64,000 bases of DNA from Cryptomeria japonica (Eukaryota > Streptophyta > Pinopsida > Cupressales > Cupressaceae): positions 459,756,072 through 459,820,071 of the forward strand of contig NC_081406.1 in the NCBI RefSeq assembly GCF_030272615.1, written 5' to 3'. Position 1 is the stretch's first letter. Every line of letters begins with the position of its first letter. The notes below the pieces were generated by a model, which worked only from the letters and a program-made list of their open reading frames with translations, had not been told where the DNA came from and did not search any database. A program made the translations under genes and the position numbers. Of the stretch, positions 1-10,049 are shown in pieces.

Positions 1-690
1 CATAATTTGGATATCCACAAGTGAATCTTTCAGTTTTCCAGTCTGTTTAATGCGTGTTCTTGAGGTTCAATATAATGATGATGAATATTATAGTAAGTGG
101 TGATGTTGTAGTTGTTGTTGTGGTAATTCACATTGCTTGTGGATGTTTTTAGATTGTTTTCTATTCATTTTGATGGTCTGCATTGATCATTGTGAACTTT
201 ATTGATCATTTTCTTGATCTGGTGGTGTTATTTGATTAATGTGATATCCATGATGATTGTAGTGTGTTGCACATGTTCATGGATTAATTATTTGAGGTGT
301 TGTATGATCTGGGAGTTTATTTGGATCCAGACTATGTCTTAGTCGACATTGTTTTGGTCTACATATTATGATGTAGTGTGCTCTTGTAATTTGTGATGAG
401 TGTTGAGATGACCTTGGAATATAGGTTGATGACTTGTATAAATAAATATAATAGTCATGTAATAAATTTATCTGTGAGTGTATCTGAATGTGTGTCATTA
501 GATAAAAGTGCAAGCAAGTGTTTTGATCTTTTGGAAGTGTGAAGAAGTTTGGCAAAGAAGATCAATCAATGTTCTTAACTAGAACTATAACCAAGCATGA
601 GAAGATGCTATTTCATCAGTTCATGATCCTTCAAATGTAATTCAAATGTTTTTGTAAGATAGTTAGTCTTCCTCAAGGTTGTAGCCCTTC
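1..690. other. Intergenic, no gene recognised
   Basis: AT-rich sequence with GTT/GTG-rich runs near 100-130. The only sizeable open frame (277-555, minus) has low-complexity composition and resembles no family I know, so I do not call it. Probably old repeat material upstream of the LTR remnant that follows. Confidence 0.5.
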
Positions 691-985
691 TTAGGTTATG
701 TGGTTTGAGCAATGAGCTATAGGCAGTGTGCCTAAATGCATGTGCATTCCCCATTGTAATATTTTATTTACTCCTAATAGGGTACTATCTCATTGTGGGT
801 AATTTTCCACTATGGTTTTTCCCTTAACCGAGTTTTCCACGTAAAAATTCTTGGTATTATGTGTGTTATTGATATGGTGTTGATTTATACTTTAACTGTT
901 AATTATCATATCTCAATTTGTGATTAAGTTGAGTAAAGTTTTTGTGCAAACTAATTCACCACCCCTCTAAGTTTGTTGCCTTTTT
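690..985 (+). repeat. Copia-type LTR remnant (3' end)
   Basis: This stretch has the order of signals seen at the 3' end of the other copia LTRs in this window. First comes a segment where 'ccactatggtttttccctt' is followed by a 'ttttccacgtaaaaat' word (808-850), then 'attcaccacccctctaagt' near 953-972. No primer binding site or gag follows, so it is a fragment. Its left boundary is not defined. The call rests on similarity to the LTRs at 2,722, 14,385 and 38,979. Confidence 0.5.
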
Positions 986-2200
986 TCCAATACCACAAGG
1001 TTGGGTGGAATTGAACAAATCACCATTGGGGACTGGTGGACATATTTACAAGCACCTTGAAGAGCTTATTCACCCTTATGGTTACTTGTTCTTCCTCTTT
1101 CTACATTGTTGGTTTTTTAAGTAAATGTAATTTGATTTGATCATTGTAATAATTGGAAAACTATGTATTAAGAACACTCCATATGGAGGATGATGTAATG
1201 TAAACATATTGATATGATTTGAGTAGGCTTTAGTGGACCAATGTTGGAGCTAGCTACAACACATGATTATGTATGATTCTCTTTTTAGTTTTGATTTGTT
1301 TAAAGAGTCATATATTAATAGTGATAAATAATTACATAATCATTGAGAGAGAAAAATTGAGTCTAAAAATCTCCCCAAATAGTCCATCAAAAACAATCTA
1401 ATGTACCTATGACAAAAGCACCCCTATCCATCAGGAATTTTTCCATTATATCACCCCATGATATCTAGCCTAAACAATTACAAAACATATACATTCGGAC
1501 TTGCAGTGAGCCACTTTTAGAAGACAAAATGAAACATGGTGTATATACTATAATAAAAAAACTTAATTTACTATCACAATTTCCTTACCTTTTGTGCATG
1601 GAGACACCCTTTGAGCATCAATTTATATGAACCTACATCCTAACGATTCTTAGTAGGGAAACCAATCCATAATGTTCTACTCAACTTCTTCATAGAGCCC
1701 ATCGACCTGGCCTATTTGTGCCATGAGAAGGAAGCAACATAAGCAGGAGCTGAGAACTTATCTAAGGAACCCATTTCTCTAGCTCCCACTATATTCTCCT
1801 TGCCTCCATTGCCTTCAAATAATCCTTCACACCCACCATGCCAACTTGTATTGAGGCCCTTAAGACCTCCTTATTATTGTTTGTACTCTAAATAAGGAAG
1901 GGCGAAGGGGAGCATGAATTCACTCACCTGTAACCACATACCACCTGGAAGACAAACCCCTTCCCTTCAAATGAAATGGACATAAGAATCTAAAAATCCC
2001 CACACCACTCCTCTGTGAGGCAGCTATCCACCAACCATTTCACTATATCCTTTGCCTTCAATTAAAAACTCCAAGCGAAAAACATTGAGGTCATAAATGC
2101 ATTGCATATATATTTGAAAGAGAACTTAAGGTACTCATCAATAATTAAAATTAAGGTGGTTAACCAGCTCAAACACAACTTTTTCCAAAATCCTAACACT
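986..2200. other. Intergenic, no feature recognised
   Basis: AT-rich, with no long open frame and no retroelement domain visible. The 60-aa frame at 942-1124 starts inside the LTR remnant and is not supported as a gene. Confidence 0.45.
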
Positions 2201-2204
2201 TCAA

Positions 2205-2650
2205 ATAAAGTGATTTTCTTCATAATTTGACACTAGGCCTTGTAGGACAACAAACAGGGTTTTTCTAGCATAATTTCCCAACCAGGTCACAAATCAAAAA
2301 TATGATCACCATTTATGATACCCTTTTTATAATTTTACAGCATATATTTAAATAGGTAGGGGTTACTTTGGCATGAAGGGATCCAAAAATTGATTGTCCT
2401 ATTTCTTCACTAGACCTAATTAAGACAATAAATTGGGTTTTCCGGCCATAATTTTCAATGCAGGCGTGAAATAAAAAATGTAAACATGGTTTCAAACACC
2501 CATTTGGACCTTTTAAAATATATCTCAAAACCAAGGTAGGTTACTTTGTACAAAATTCTTTAAAAATTGATTGTTCTACTTCTTGAATAGACTTAATTAG
2601 ACAAATATTCATGCAAAGAAAAGAACAATCACCTATAACTTTCACAAATA
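2205..2650. repeat. Degenerate ~178-bp tandem repeat
   Basis: About two and a half imperfect copies of a unit. The word 'ggttacttt' occurs at 2,361 and again at 2,539, each followed about 20 bp later by 'aaaattgattgt', then a 'tagac.taatta' segment and a 'gggtttt' segment. Copies differ at many positions. The short minus-strand frames here (2313-2534, 2541-2741) are by-products of the repeat. Confidence 0.5.
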
Positions 2651-2721
2651 AAAGAATTAGGAAAATTGTGTTGGCTTGATGATGATAATAGAGTTGTAAT
2701 AGGTTGATTGAGGAATTTATT

Positions 2722-3864
2722 TGTGTTTTCATTGATGGCAACCATGTTTTCTTAGTTATCTAAATCTGTTAGACCAACCAGTATAGCTTAACCGATAGTG
2801 GAATCTTTCAGACAACAAAACTGCTAAGTTGTCATTAAACTGGTAAACAAGAATAAAGCAATGATCAAGCAACCAGTATGGAAGATTGGAGAATAGTTAG
2901 ATGTTGCGGTTTGGAACATATTTTTATGACATTGGCATGGAGTCTTTGATTGGAACCGCATCAGCAGATTGAGAGTATTAAGCAAGTTAAGATCAGAAGA
3001 ACAGTCACAGGTAGGAAGAACAGAGAACTGGTAAAGAAGAGTTACTTTGATTGGTTACTAGTAGAGTTTATATTATATTTTCTATTTATGTTTTGTTGGA
3101 TGATATAAGTAAAGTGTAATGAGCAGAAAAATGAATAAGGTGACTAGATTCAATGAACCTATGGAATTGTTCCAAGGTTCTTAGCTGACTTAACAGAGTC
3201 TTTATAAGGAGATGAAAGTTGTAAGATTTCATGGATCAAGAGTGAGAATTTGATCATGTGGTGGAAGAAGGAGTTAGGTTTTGATGTTTAGTCGATGATA
3301 GACGTTAAGCAGAAGTGGATCTAATCAGGTATAGAGATGCTACCAATAGATCAGTCAAACTTGTTGTTCCTTAATAGTTGTAGCAAGAAAATCCTCTCAC
3401 AAGGTCACTCCTAACATGGTGTGGTAGGATCCTAACATGTCCAAAGGTTAAAATCCTCTAACAAGATGACACATTAGTTTATTTTTTGTAAATCCTCTAG
3501 CAAGGTAGCTCCTAATAGGGTTGGGTCCTAATAGGCCTTATTGTAATAGCTCTTAACTAGGATAAAGTACTCTTAACTAGGTGTCACCCCTAACAGGGTG
3601 TTGTATGACCTTAACTGGTCAGATCTCTATTCTATAGATAGTTGATCCTTGAGGGTACTAATTCCCACCATGGTTTTTCCCATTTGGGTTTCCATGTGAA
3701 AAATCATTGTGTTAGGGTTTGCATGCTTTGTTGGATATTTTATTTTGTGGTTATATTTCTTACATGGATATTGATTTTTTCAGATTGGTGAAACTTGTTA
3801 TCAAATTTATTAAGTTTTTTCTTGCACTGGTTCACCCCCCCTGTTAGTGCCTTATAAGTTTATA
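2722..3864 (+). repeat. 5' LTR of Gag-only element
   Basis: The left edge is placed at 'tgtgttttcattgatggcaa', which resembles the starts of other LTRs here ('tgttgg...cattgatgtcaa'). The right edge lies just before the primer binding site at 3,867. Inside are a TATA-like 'ttataag' at 3,202, the conserved 'ccaccatggtttttccc' signature at 3,667 and the C-run 'ttcaccccccctgttag' near 3,831. The start could instead be about 2,767 (TGTTAGACC). No second LTR of this element is visible; the copia element at 5,621 cuts it off. Confidence 0.6.
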
Positions 3865-3866
3865 AA

Positions 3867-3880
3867 TTGGTATCAGAGCC
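3867..3880 (+). other. Primer binding site (iMet tRNA)
   Basis: TTGGTATCAGAGCC matches the usual plant primer binding site, complementary to the 3' end of initiator-Met tRNA. It lies directly after the LTR and 63 bp before the Gag start codon. Confidence 0.85.
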
Positions 3881-3942
3881 TAATTCCCTTAAGGCTTAAC
3901 CACTTGAGAAGGATCTTTAAGGATAACATGGGTGAAGGTTGA

Positions 3943-4878
3943 ATGAGTTACAAAGAGATTTTAAATAGACTTGTAGAATATGAAGAAGCCTATAATGAAC
4001 TAAAGGTCAAGTACAAAGATTCATTAGCTAAGAGAAAAGAGTTGGCTAAGCAGTTGTTGGAACTCAATGAAAATAGTTCATCTGAGGAAGCAAACATTGA
4101 TGCCTTGGATAATGAGGTGGAAAAGATGAATGATAAAAATTCAAGTGTGAGGAGAGAGTTGGAAGCCCTTACCATAAGGATGAGCCAAGAGTTGGAAGCC
4201 AGGAGAACAGATGAAGAAAAAATAAGAGATCAGGAGCATAAGATCGTTAAGATGAACCAAGAGATTAGTAACCTGCATGCACATCTTCATGAGGAAAAAG
4301 AAGAAAAAGAGGAGACACAAGTTGATCTAGACATGGCTATGTGTCTTGAAGAAAGTCTTACAAAGAAGAATGAGGAGCTTACCAAGGAGTTGGCTGATGC
4401 TAATGAGTTACTAGCTAAATTCAACAAGAGCATTGTTATGCTTGATGAGAAGATTCATACACAAAGGAATAATGGAGATACACATGGCTTCAGATACACA
4501 ACCTTTGAACAAAAAGAGCCATCTAGTACCAAGGACAACATGCATGAAGCCAAATCAACACCAAAGACCAAGAATATCACCGATAAGAGAACCTACAAAC
4601 CAGTATGTTTTAACTATCATAAAGTAGGTCATACTACTAATGTTTGTAGAAGTAGATCCAGTGCTTTTGATGGATATAGACCTAATGCATGTCAAGGTTA
4701 TAAGCCTATTACTTTTGATGGATATTGCTTTAGTTGCAACAAGTATGGGCATAGAGATGTTGAGTGTAGGTCAAGAGTGATCAATCAAAGATCTTACATG
4801 AATCTGAGGTCTAATGGTGAATGGAAAAGATATTACAGATCGAAGAAACCCTACTTAATTGGCAGAGACCTTATGTGA
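3943..4878 (+). CDS. Gag-like protein: coiled coil plus zinc knuckles
   Basis: A 311-residue open frame starting 63 bp after the primer site. Residues ~5-175 are Glu/Lys/Leu-rich and read as a long coiled coil. A linker follows, then two CCHC knuckles. The first (Cys222 to Cys235) has Tyr at the second Cys position; the second (Cys262, Cys265, His270, Cys275) is complete. This is a nucleic-acid-binding Gag, not the UBN2-type Gag of the neighbouring copia elements. The frame ends at 4,878, but similar sequence with two more knuckles continues in another frame from about 4,821, so a frameshift probably truncated it. No protease, integrase or reverse transcriptase follows, as in the TR-GAG class of non-autonomous retrotransposons. 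Confidence 0.72.
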   Translation: MSYKEILNRLVEYEEAYNELKVKYKDSLAKRKELAKQLLELNENSSSEEANIDALDNEVEKMNDKNSSVRRELEALTIRMSQELEARRTDEEKIRDQEHKIVKMNQEISNLHAHLHEEKEEKEETQVDLDMAMCLEESLTKKNEELTKELADANELLAKFNKSIVMLDEKIHTQRNNGDTHGFRYTTFEQKEPSSTKDNMHEAKSTPKTKNITDKRTYKPVCFNYHKVGHTTNVCRSRSSAFDGYRPNACQGYKPITFDGYCFSCNKYGHRDVECRSRVINQRSYMNLRSNGEWKRYYRSKKPYLIGRDLM

Positions 4879-5237
4879 ACCGGTCTAGTCCTTATGAAAT
4901 GGAGAATGGATGGAATGTGACATGTTCAATCTGTCACAACTATGGTCATATTGCTATGAACTGCCAAAGAAGAACTAGTAGAGGCAATGCTGGACCCTGG
5001 AGGGCATCTGGAATGGCATGTTTCCATTGTCACAAACTGAGACACCTTGCAAAGTTTTGTAAAGATAGAATGAAGCAACCGGCTAATCTACTTATTGACT
5101 AGAAAGGAAAGAAGAAGGTAGATGTGGAAGAAACCATAAGAGAGATGAATAAGATACAAGGGAAGAAAAGTGAGGAGAAACCATCAAAGGACTGGAATTA
5201 TTCACCTAGTGTGGAGAATCCGTCACTGGTAAACTAA
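4821..5237 (+). pseudogene. C-terminal part of the Gag-like protein, frameshifted
   Basis: In this frame two further CCHC knuckles are encoded: CSICHNYGHIAMNC near 4,925 and CFHCHKLRHLAKFC near 5,020. The second has Arg in place of the usual Gly before His. A stop at 5,100-5,102 follows; the same frame then stays open as a Lys/Glu-rich tail to a stop at about 5,237. It overlaps the end of the previous frame, consistent with a small indel. Either the element uses frameshifting (unlikely, no slippery site recognised) or this copy is broken. Confidence 0.6.
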
Positions 5238-5620
5238 GCTATGTATGTGGCTTATAGGGAGCGGATTATCAGATCCATTTCCAAACCCCCTAAATGGTGT
5301 GCGGTAAGTAAAATTTGCATACTTTGATGCATTATGTTGTTATGAAGTGATTTTCTAATCAAACTGATATATTTTAATGTGTCATGTGAGCTGGTAACAA
5401 GTTTTAGGGTTGAATGGTGATTAGGGTAAGTTCAATTAGTATTGCATTAAACGCAGTTGAATAAAAATCTATTTTACAGTTTCATTTCTCACCTTGCATT
5501 TTCATGAGCACATTTGGAGAGCAACAAAAACACAAAAGAGAGTTTGATTGTTTCTTTAGTGAACTTGTTAGCTGATTGAGAAGATTTATGGAGAAGGGGA
5601 TTAGAGAAAGTGCATTCTTT
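5238..5620 (+). other. Remainder of Gag-only element up to junction
   Basis: No long open frame. The sequence looks like the non-coding interior of the plus-strand element. It ends where the minus-strand RNase H homology of the next element begins, around 5,615-5,625. The left edge of that copia element has no LTR, so the junction is a deletion or rearrangement rather than a clean insertion. Confidence 0.45.
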
Positions 5621-7246
5621 GCTTCAACCTTTTCTTTCAAGAAATTATACCTTATAGAAATGTGTTTCTATTTAGAAAGAAATACCAGATTCTTTGACAT
5701 ATCAGTAGAAGTAGTATTATCATAGTGAATAACAATAGGCTCATCATAACTTACCCTTATATCTTTCAACATTTGTTTTATCCATAAAATCTCAGTACAA
5801 TTGGTGGTAGCAGCTACATATTTCGCTTCAGCAGTACATAATGAAGTGCATGATTGTTTCTTACTAAGCCATGAAACCAACTTTTTTTCAAGAAAGAATG
5901 CACCACCAGGAGTGCTCTTCTGGTCATCCACATCTCCTGCCCAATCAGAGTCTATATAGGCACATAGTCTAAAATCATCATTCTTTGGATACCATAACCC
6001 AAAGTATTTTGTACTTGCCAAATATCTGAATATCCTATTAATGACAATATCATGGGTTCCTCTGGGACTTGATTGAAATCTGGAAGCAATACAAACAACA
6101 TTCATTATATAAGGTCTAGTCTGAGCTAAGTACAAAAATCCACCAATCATTGATTTGTATCTACTTGGATTCAGTTTAGGAGATTCATCATCCTTTGACA
6201 ATTTGCAACCGGTTATCGTAGGAGTACTGTCAGGTTTAGAATTATCAAGTCCAAATTTCTTAAGAAATTCCTTCACATACTTAGTTTGACAAATGAAAAT
6301 ACCTTTATCAGTCTGAGTAATCTACAAACATAAGAAAAATATCATCTCACCAATCATAGACATTTCAAATTCATTCTTCATAGCAAGAACAAATTTCATA
6401 CATAGACTTTGTTCACCTCCAAAAAAGATATCATCAACAAAGACTTCAATAATTAATATGTCATGATGATCAATTTTATAACATAGGTTACCATCAGCAT
6501 TACCTTTGATAAAACTAAGCTTTGAAAGATATCTATCCAATCTAGTATACCATGCTCTAGGAGCTTGTTTTAATCCATATAAAGCTTTCTTCAACCTGCA
6601 AACCATGTCCTTATCTTATAATAAAGAAAATCCATCAGGTTTCTCAATTTAGACTTCCTCCTCAAGATCTTCATTTATAAATGCACATTTGACATCCATC
6701 TGATGTACTTTGTAGTTCTTGTGTGCAACATAGGCAAGAAATAGTCTTACCGCTTCAATTATTGCAACCAGAATATAAGTAATCAACTCCTTCTTCCTGT
6801 AAATAACCTTTTCAAACCAATATAGCCTTGTTTCTTACAATCTGACCTTTCTCATTTAATTGGTTCCTGAAAACCCATTTAGTTTCAATAATATTCTTAT
6901 CTTTAGGTCTGGGAACTAATTCCCATGTCTTATTCTTTTCTATCTTATCTAATTATTTTTCCATTGCTTTCATCCAATTTTCATCTTTACTTGCTTCAAT
7001 AAATAATTCTAGTTCAATTTGATAAATTAAACATACCTCTTCAGCAACTAACCTTCTTCTAGTCATCACACCTTTCCTTTAATCTCCAATGATCTAATCT
7101 TCATAATGATTTAGTTTCACATACTTGGGAGTGTTTGAATTTTCTTGAATTACTGACTCTTTCTGTTGTTCAACAGTCATTGTTGAATTTTTTGATGTTG
7201 TCCGAGTCACTGGTTCAATGCTTTGGATAGATTCTTTCATCATCAG
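5621..7246 (-). pseudogene. Copia-A reverse transcriptase / RNase H, broken
   Basis: RT: the segment 6,322-6,606 contains [14 protein letters not shown] and the catalytic FVDDIFFGG (the usual YVDD box as FVDD). The N-terminal RT part (6,607-7,246) is recognisable in pieces but has several stops and a frameshift. RNase H: 5,668-6,276 carries YIDSDWAGD, an Ala-Glu-Ala-Lys-Tyr variant of the TEAEY box, and HYDN, so the three acidic residues are present. A stop follows at 5,668; homology continues for about 15 more residues and then ends. A non-functional remnant. Confidence 0.85.
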
Positions 7247-8071
7247 TTATGGTCTGATAAATTCATCTTCTGGTCCATAGTCGTATGATTTGATCTGATT
7301 ACTATCTTCCTCATACACCTTAACATTTGTGCTCTCCATTCTCCTATTCAATATTTTGTTATACCTATATGTTTTACTCTTAGTAGAATAACCAAAAAAT
7401 ATTTCTTCATCACTTCTAGGATCAAATTTTCCTAATGCGTCATCTCTTCTAATGTAGCATTTAATTCCAAAATTTCTGAAATATCTAACAGTAGGAGTAT
7501 GACCAAACCATAATTCATAAGGAGTCTTACCTATATCACATTTTATGTGTACTCTATTGAAAGTGTATACCTTAGTATTGATAGCTTCCATCCAATAGAT
7601 ATCAGGCAATTTAGCTTCAATCATCATTGTCCTTGCAATATCCAATATGGTTATATTCTTTCTTTCCACTAATCCATTCTGTTGAGGAGTTCTAGGTGCA
7701 GAAAGTTGTCTTTTGATTTCGTTATTTCCAAAAAAATTGTTAAACTCACTGGATGTAAACTCACCGCCTTGATCTAATCTTAAACACTTTATCTTCAGTC
7801 TTGTCTTAGTCTCAAAAATAGCTTTGAAGACTTTAAATTTCTCAAGCGCTTCTGATTTTTCTTTTAAAAATGCAACCCACATCATTCTAGAATAGTCATC
7901 ATTAACATAAATATCTATCACCTTGAAAAAATTTAGTCCTTGTCGGTCCACACAGATCAGTATGAATAAGATCAAGAATTTCATTTGATTTATCATGTAT
8001 TCTTCTGAAAGAAGTTCTAACTCACTTACCCATTTGACATTCTCTACATATAGGATTAAGAGGTTTAACAA
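7247..8071 (-). pseudogene. Copia-A integrase core, frameshifted N-terminus
   Basis: Contains NDDYSRMMWVAFLKEKSEA, the second catalytic Asp in CLRLDQGGEF, and PRTPQQNGLVERKN with the catalytic Glu. The frame upstream of residue ~50 is out of register with the integrase sequence, so the zinc-binding region and first Asp lie in another frame. A C-terminal stretch with GYSTKSKTYR matches the usual copia integrase tail. The frame runs 275 codons without a stop. Confidence 0.85.
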
Positions 8072-8317
8072 TCTTGGGCGAATCTATGACATCCTATGTT
8101 GAACTGATCTTCACAATGCATTCAAAATTTACACGACACATCCTCTTATGCCAAACCTACTTTCATCAATCTAAGAAATTGAACAAGCCTTCTCATCAGA
8201 GGTTAAATGAAGGATTTTTCCTTCGGTCTAGGTTCCAGAAGCAATTTCCAATCCAGATCTATTGATGATCTTGCATTTTCCATCCTTAAATTGCAAATAA
8301 AATCCTCTATCCACCAT

Positions 8318-8550
8318 CTAACCTACACTTAAAAGGCTTTTCTTTAAGCCTTCAACATAGTAAACATTATTAGTATTAGTCTTACCATCCAATGATATTG
8401 TTCCTTTGCCTTTCATCCTACATGCCTTGTTGTCTCCAAATCTGACTAGTTCTCCATCAAATTCTTGCAGTGTTAAAAAATTTCTCTTGTCACCGGTCAT
8501 GTGATCTGAGCAGCCACTATCTATAACCCATTCATCATTTTCTTTAATTT
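8318..8550 (-). pseudogene. Copia-A protease
   Basis: The active-site segment reads WVIDSGCSDHMTGDKRNF on the minus strand, with the Asp-Ser-Gly triad intact and the HMTG zinc-like motif typical of copia proteases. An open frame continues from the MTG to 8,318 (VYYVEGLKKSLLSVG). It is separated from gag and integrase by stops. Confidence 0.8.
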
Positions 8551-8629
8551 TAGCAGCTAAAGCCTTCTCGTCAATATGAGTTGGTTCAATGAAAAGTTTA
8601 GGAGAATCATCCTTGATAACAATAAAGAC

Positions 8630-9707
8630 TCAATCTTTACTGGAGCTTCCATTATTGGTTTCACTTATAGGTTCATCATTGTCATCATCAATAATGCCAA
8701 AATCATCATAACCAACATAATAACATGATTTATCCTTATTCCTTCTAAGTCTAGGTCTACTATGATATTCCGAATTAGGCTTATAACTCCTCACAAATCT
8801 TTCATAATTCCTAGCAGCTCTTTCAGGACATCTAGAAGAAAAATGAACAATATTATTGCATGAAAAACATTTAAAAGGGACTTTTCCTTCATACTTACTT
8901 CCATCCGGTCCCTTAGGAATTCTTCTAGCAATCAGGGCTTCCAACTCTTCAAGTTCTTTCTCTTCTCTTTCAATGTCCTCCAAATATTTAGCATACAACT
9001 CCTTCCAATCTATCTTCTAATTACTGGAGGCAAATGCTTTAAATGTTGTTTCAGTTTTAGTAGCACTTCAAACTCCAAGTTCCTCAAGCTCAAAAGCAGT
9101 CAATTTCCCAAGTAATGTATCTCTAGTAAAAGGGGAACTTGACATTGTTTGGAGTTCATTAATTACGACAACCATCATCTTGTAAGCCGAAGGTAGAACT
9201 CTCAAAATCTTTGACACAACATCATCCTTACTAACTGATCCACCACAACATTTGATTCCCATGACAATTTCATTTATTCTATCCATGAAAGAACTAATCT
9301 TCTCATCTTCCTTCATCTTCAAAGTTTCATATCTCACCTAGAAACCTTCAAGTTTTGCAATCTTTACTGCTTGGTCACCTTCATAAATATTTTCAAGCTT
9401 AAACCAAATCTACTTTGCATTCTCCAACTCTATGACATTCAATAGCTTATCATCAGATAGGGCACTCAACAATGCTTATTTTTCTCTAACATCATTTCCA
9501 TCTCTTCTATTCATCAATAGATGTTGGTGTTCTAGAATCAGGATCATGAGGTATATACCATTTCTCCATTGTCTCCCAAACTCCATTTCCAATACATCTC
9601 AAATGAATCTTCATTCGCTCCTTCCATATTTTATAATTTGTACCATCAAATCTAGGACTCTCCTTCTGATAGGGGTTGAATGTACAACTTGATGCTAATG
9701 CCATCAA
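8630..9707 (-). pseudogene. Copia-A Gag, three broken pieces
   Basis: Pieces from N- to C-terminus: 9,507-9,707 (PRFDGTNYKIWKERMKIHL, the DUF4219-type start), 9,068-9,337 (UBN2 Gag core, e.g. MDRINEIVMGIKCCGG), and 8,630-8,998, which holds one complete CCHC knuckle, CFSCNNIVHFSSRC. Stops separate the pieces. Structural Gag would package the RNA; this one cannot be made whole. Confidence 0.82.
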
Positions 9708-9759
9708 ATCTCCTCAACTAGTAAAGATTCTGTAGAGATGACCTTGCTCTGATACCAAT

Positions 9760-10049
9760 TGTTGGAATGAAATTATATTGGTAGAAAACTGAGAGGGGGG
9801 TGAATCAATTTTCTTACAAGTATGGCAGTTAATGCAAATTATAAGATTTATACCGAAGAACAACAAAATGAAAGATAAAGCATGAAAGAACAGTAAACAT
9901 GACACCAATATTTTGACATGGAAAACCTGGTAAAGGGAAAAAACATGGTGGTAAAGCCTACCCACAACTAGATAATACTTATGCAGTAGTATGTGAAATA
10001 ATTACAATGAGGATTACACTTGCAATCAGGCCAAGAGCCTAGAGCTCAT
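9760..10049 (-). repeat. Copia-A 5' LTR, truncated
   Basis: Starts (plus-strand view) at TGTTGGAATG directly after the primer site. The site reads 'gctctgatacca' at 9,747-9,758, the reverse complement of TGGTATCAGAGC. It contains the C-run (as 'gaggggggtgaatc' near 9,792) and the reverse-complemented 'ttttccc' signature near 9,918-9,955. It breaks at 10,050 where another LTR begins. Confidence 0.78.

Larger units (their letters stand above)
5621..10049 (-). mobile_element. Decayed Ty1/copia element (copia-A), 3' LTR missing
   Basis: Read on the minus strand, the order is partial LTR (10,049-9,760), primer site, gag, protease, integrase, reverse transcriptase, RNase H. That is the Ty1/copia order (integrase before RT). 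Coding parts are split by stops and frameshifts. The 3' end is lost within or just after RNase H at about 5,621, and the 5' LTR is cut at 10,050 by another LTR that starts TGTTGG. Sequence style is close to the copia element at 16,609-23,234. Confidence 0.85.

Noticed and set aside
277-555. 92-residue minus-strand open frame
   Set aside because: No recognisable domain, composition typical of chance translation of AT-rich DNA, no neighbouring signals.
3990-4175. Antisense frame under the Gag-like ORF
   Set aside because: Shadow of the plus-strand coding frame.
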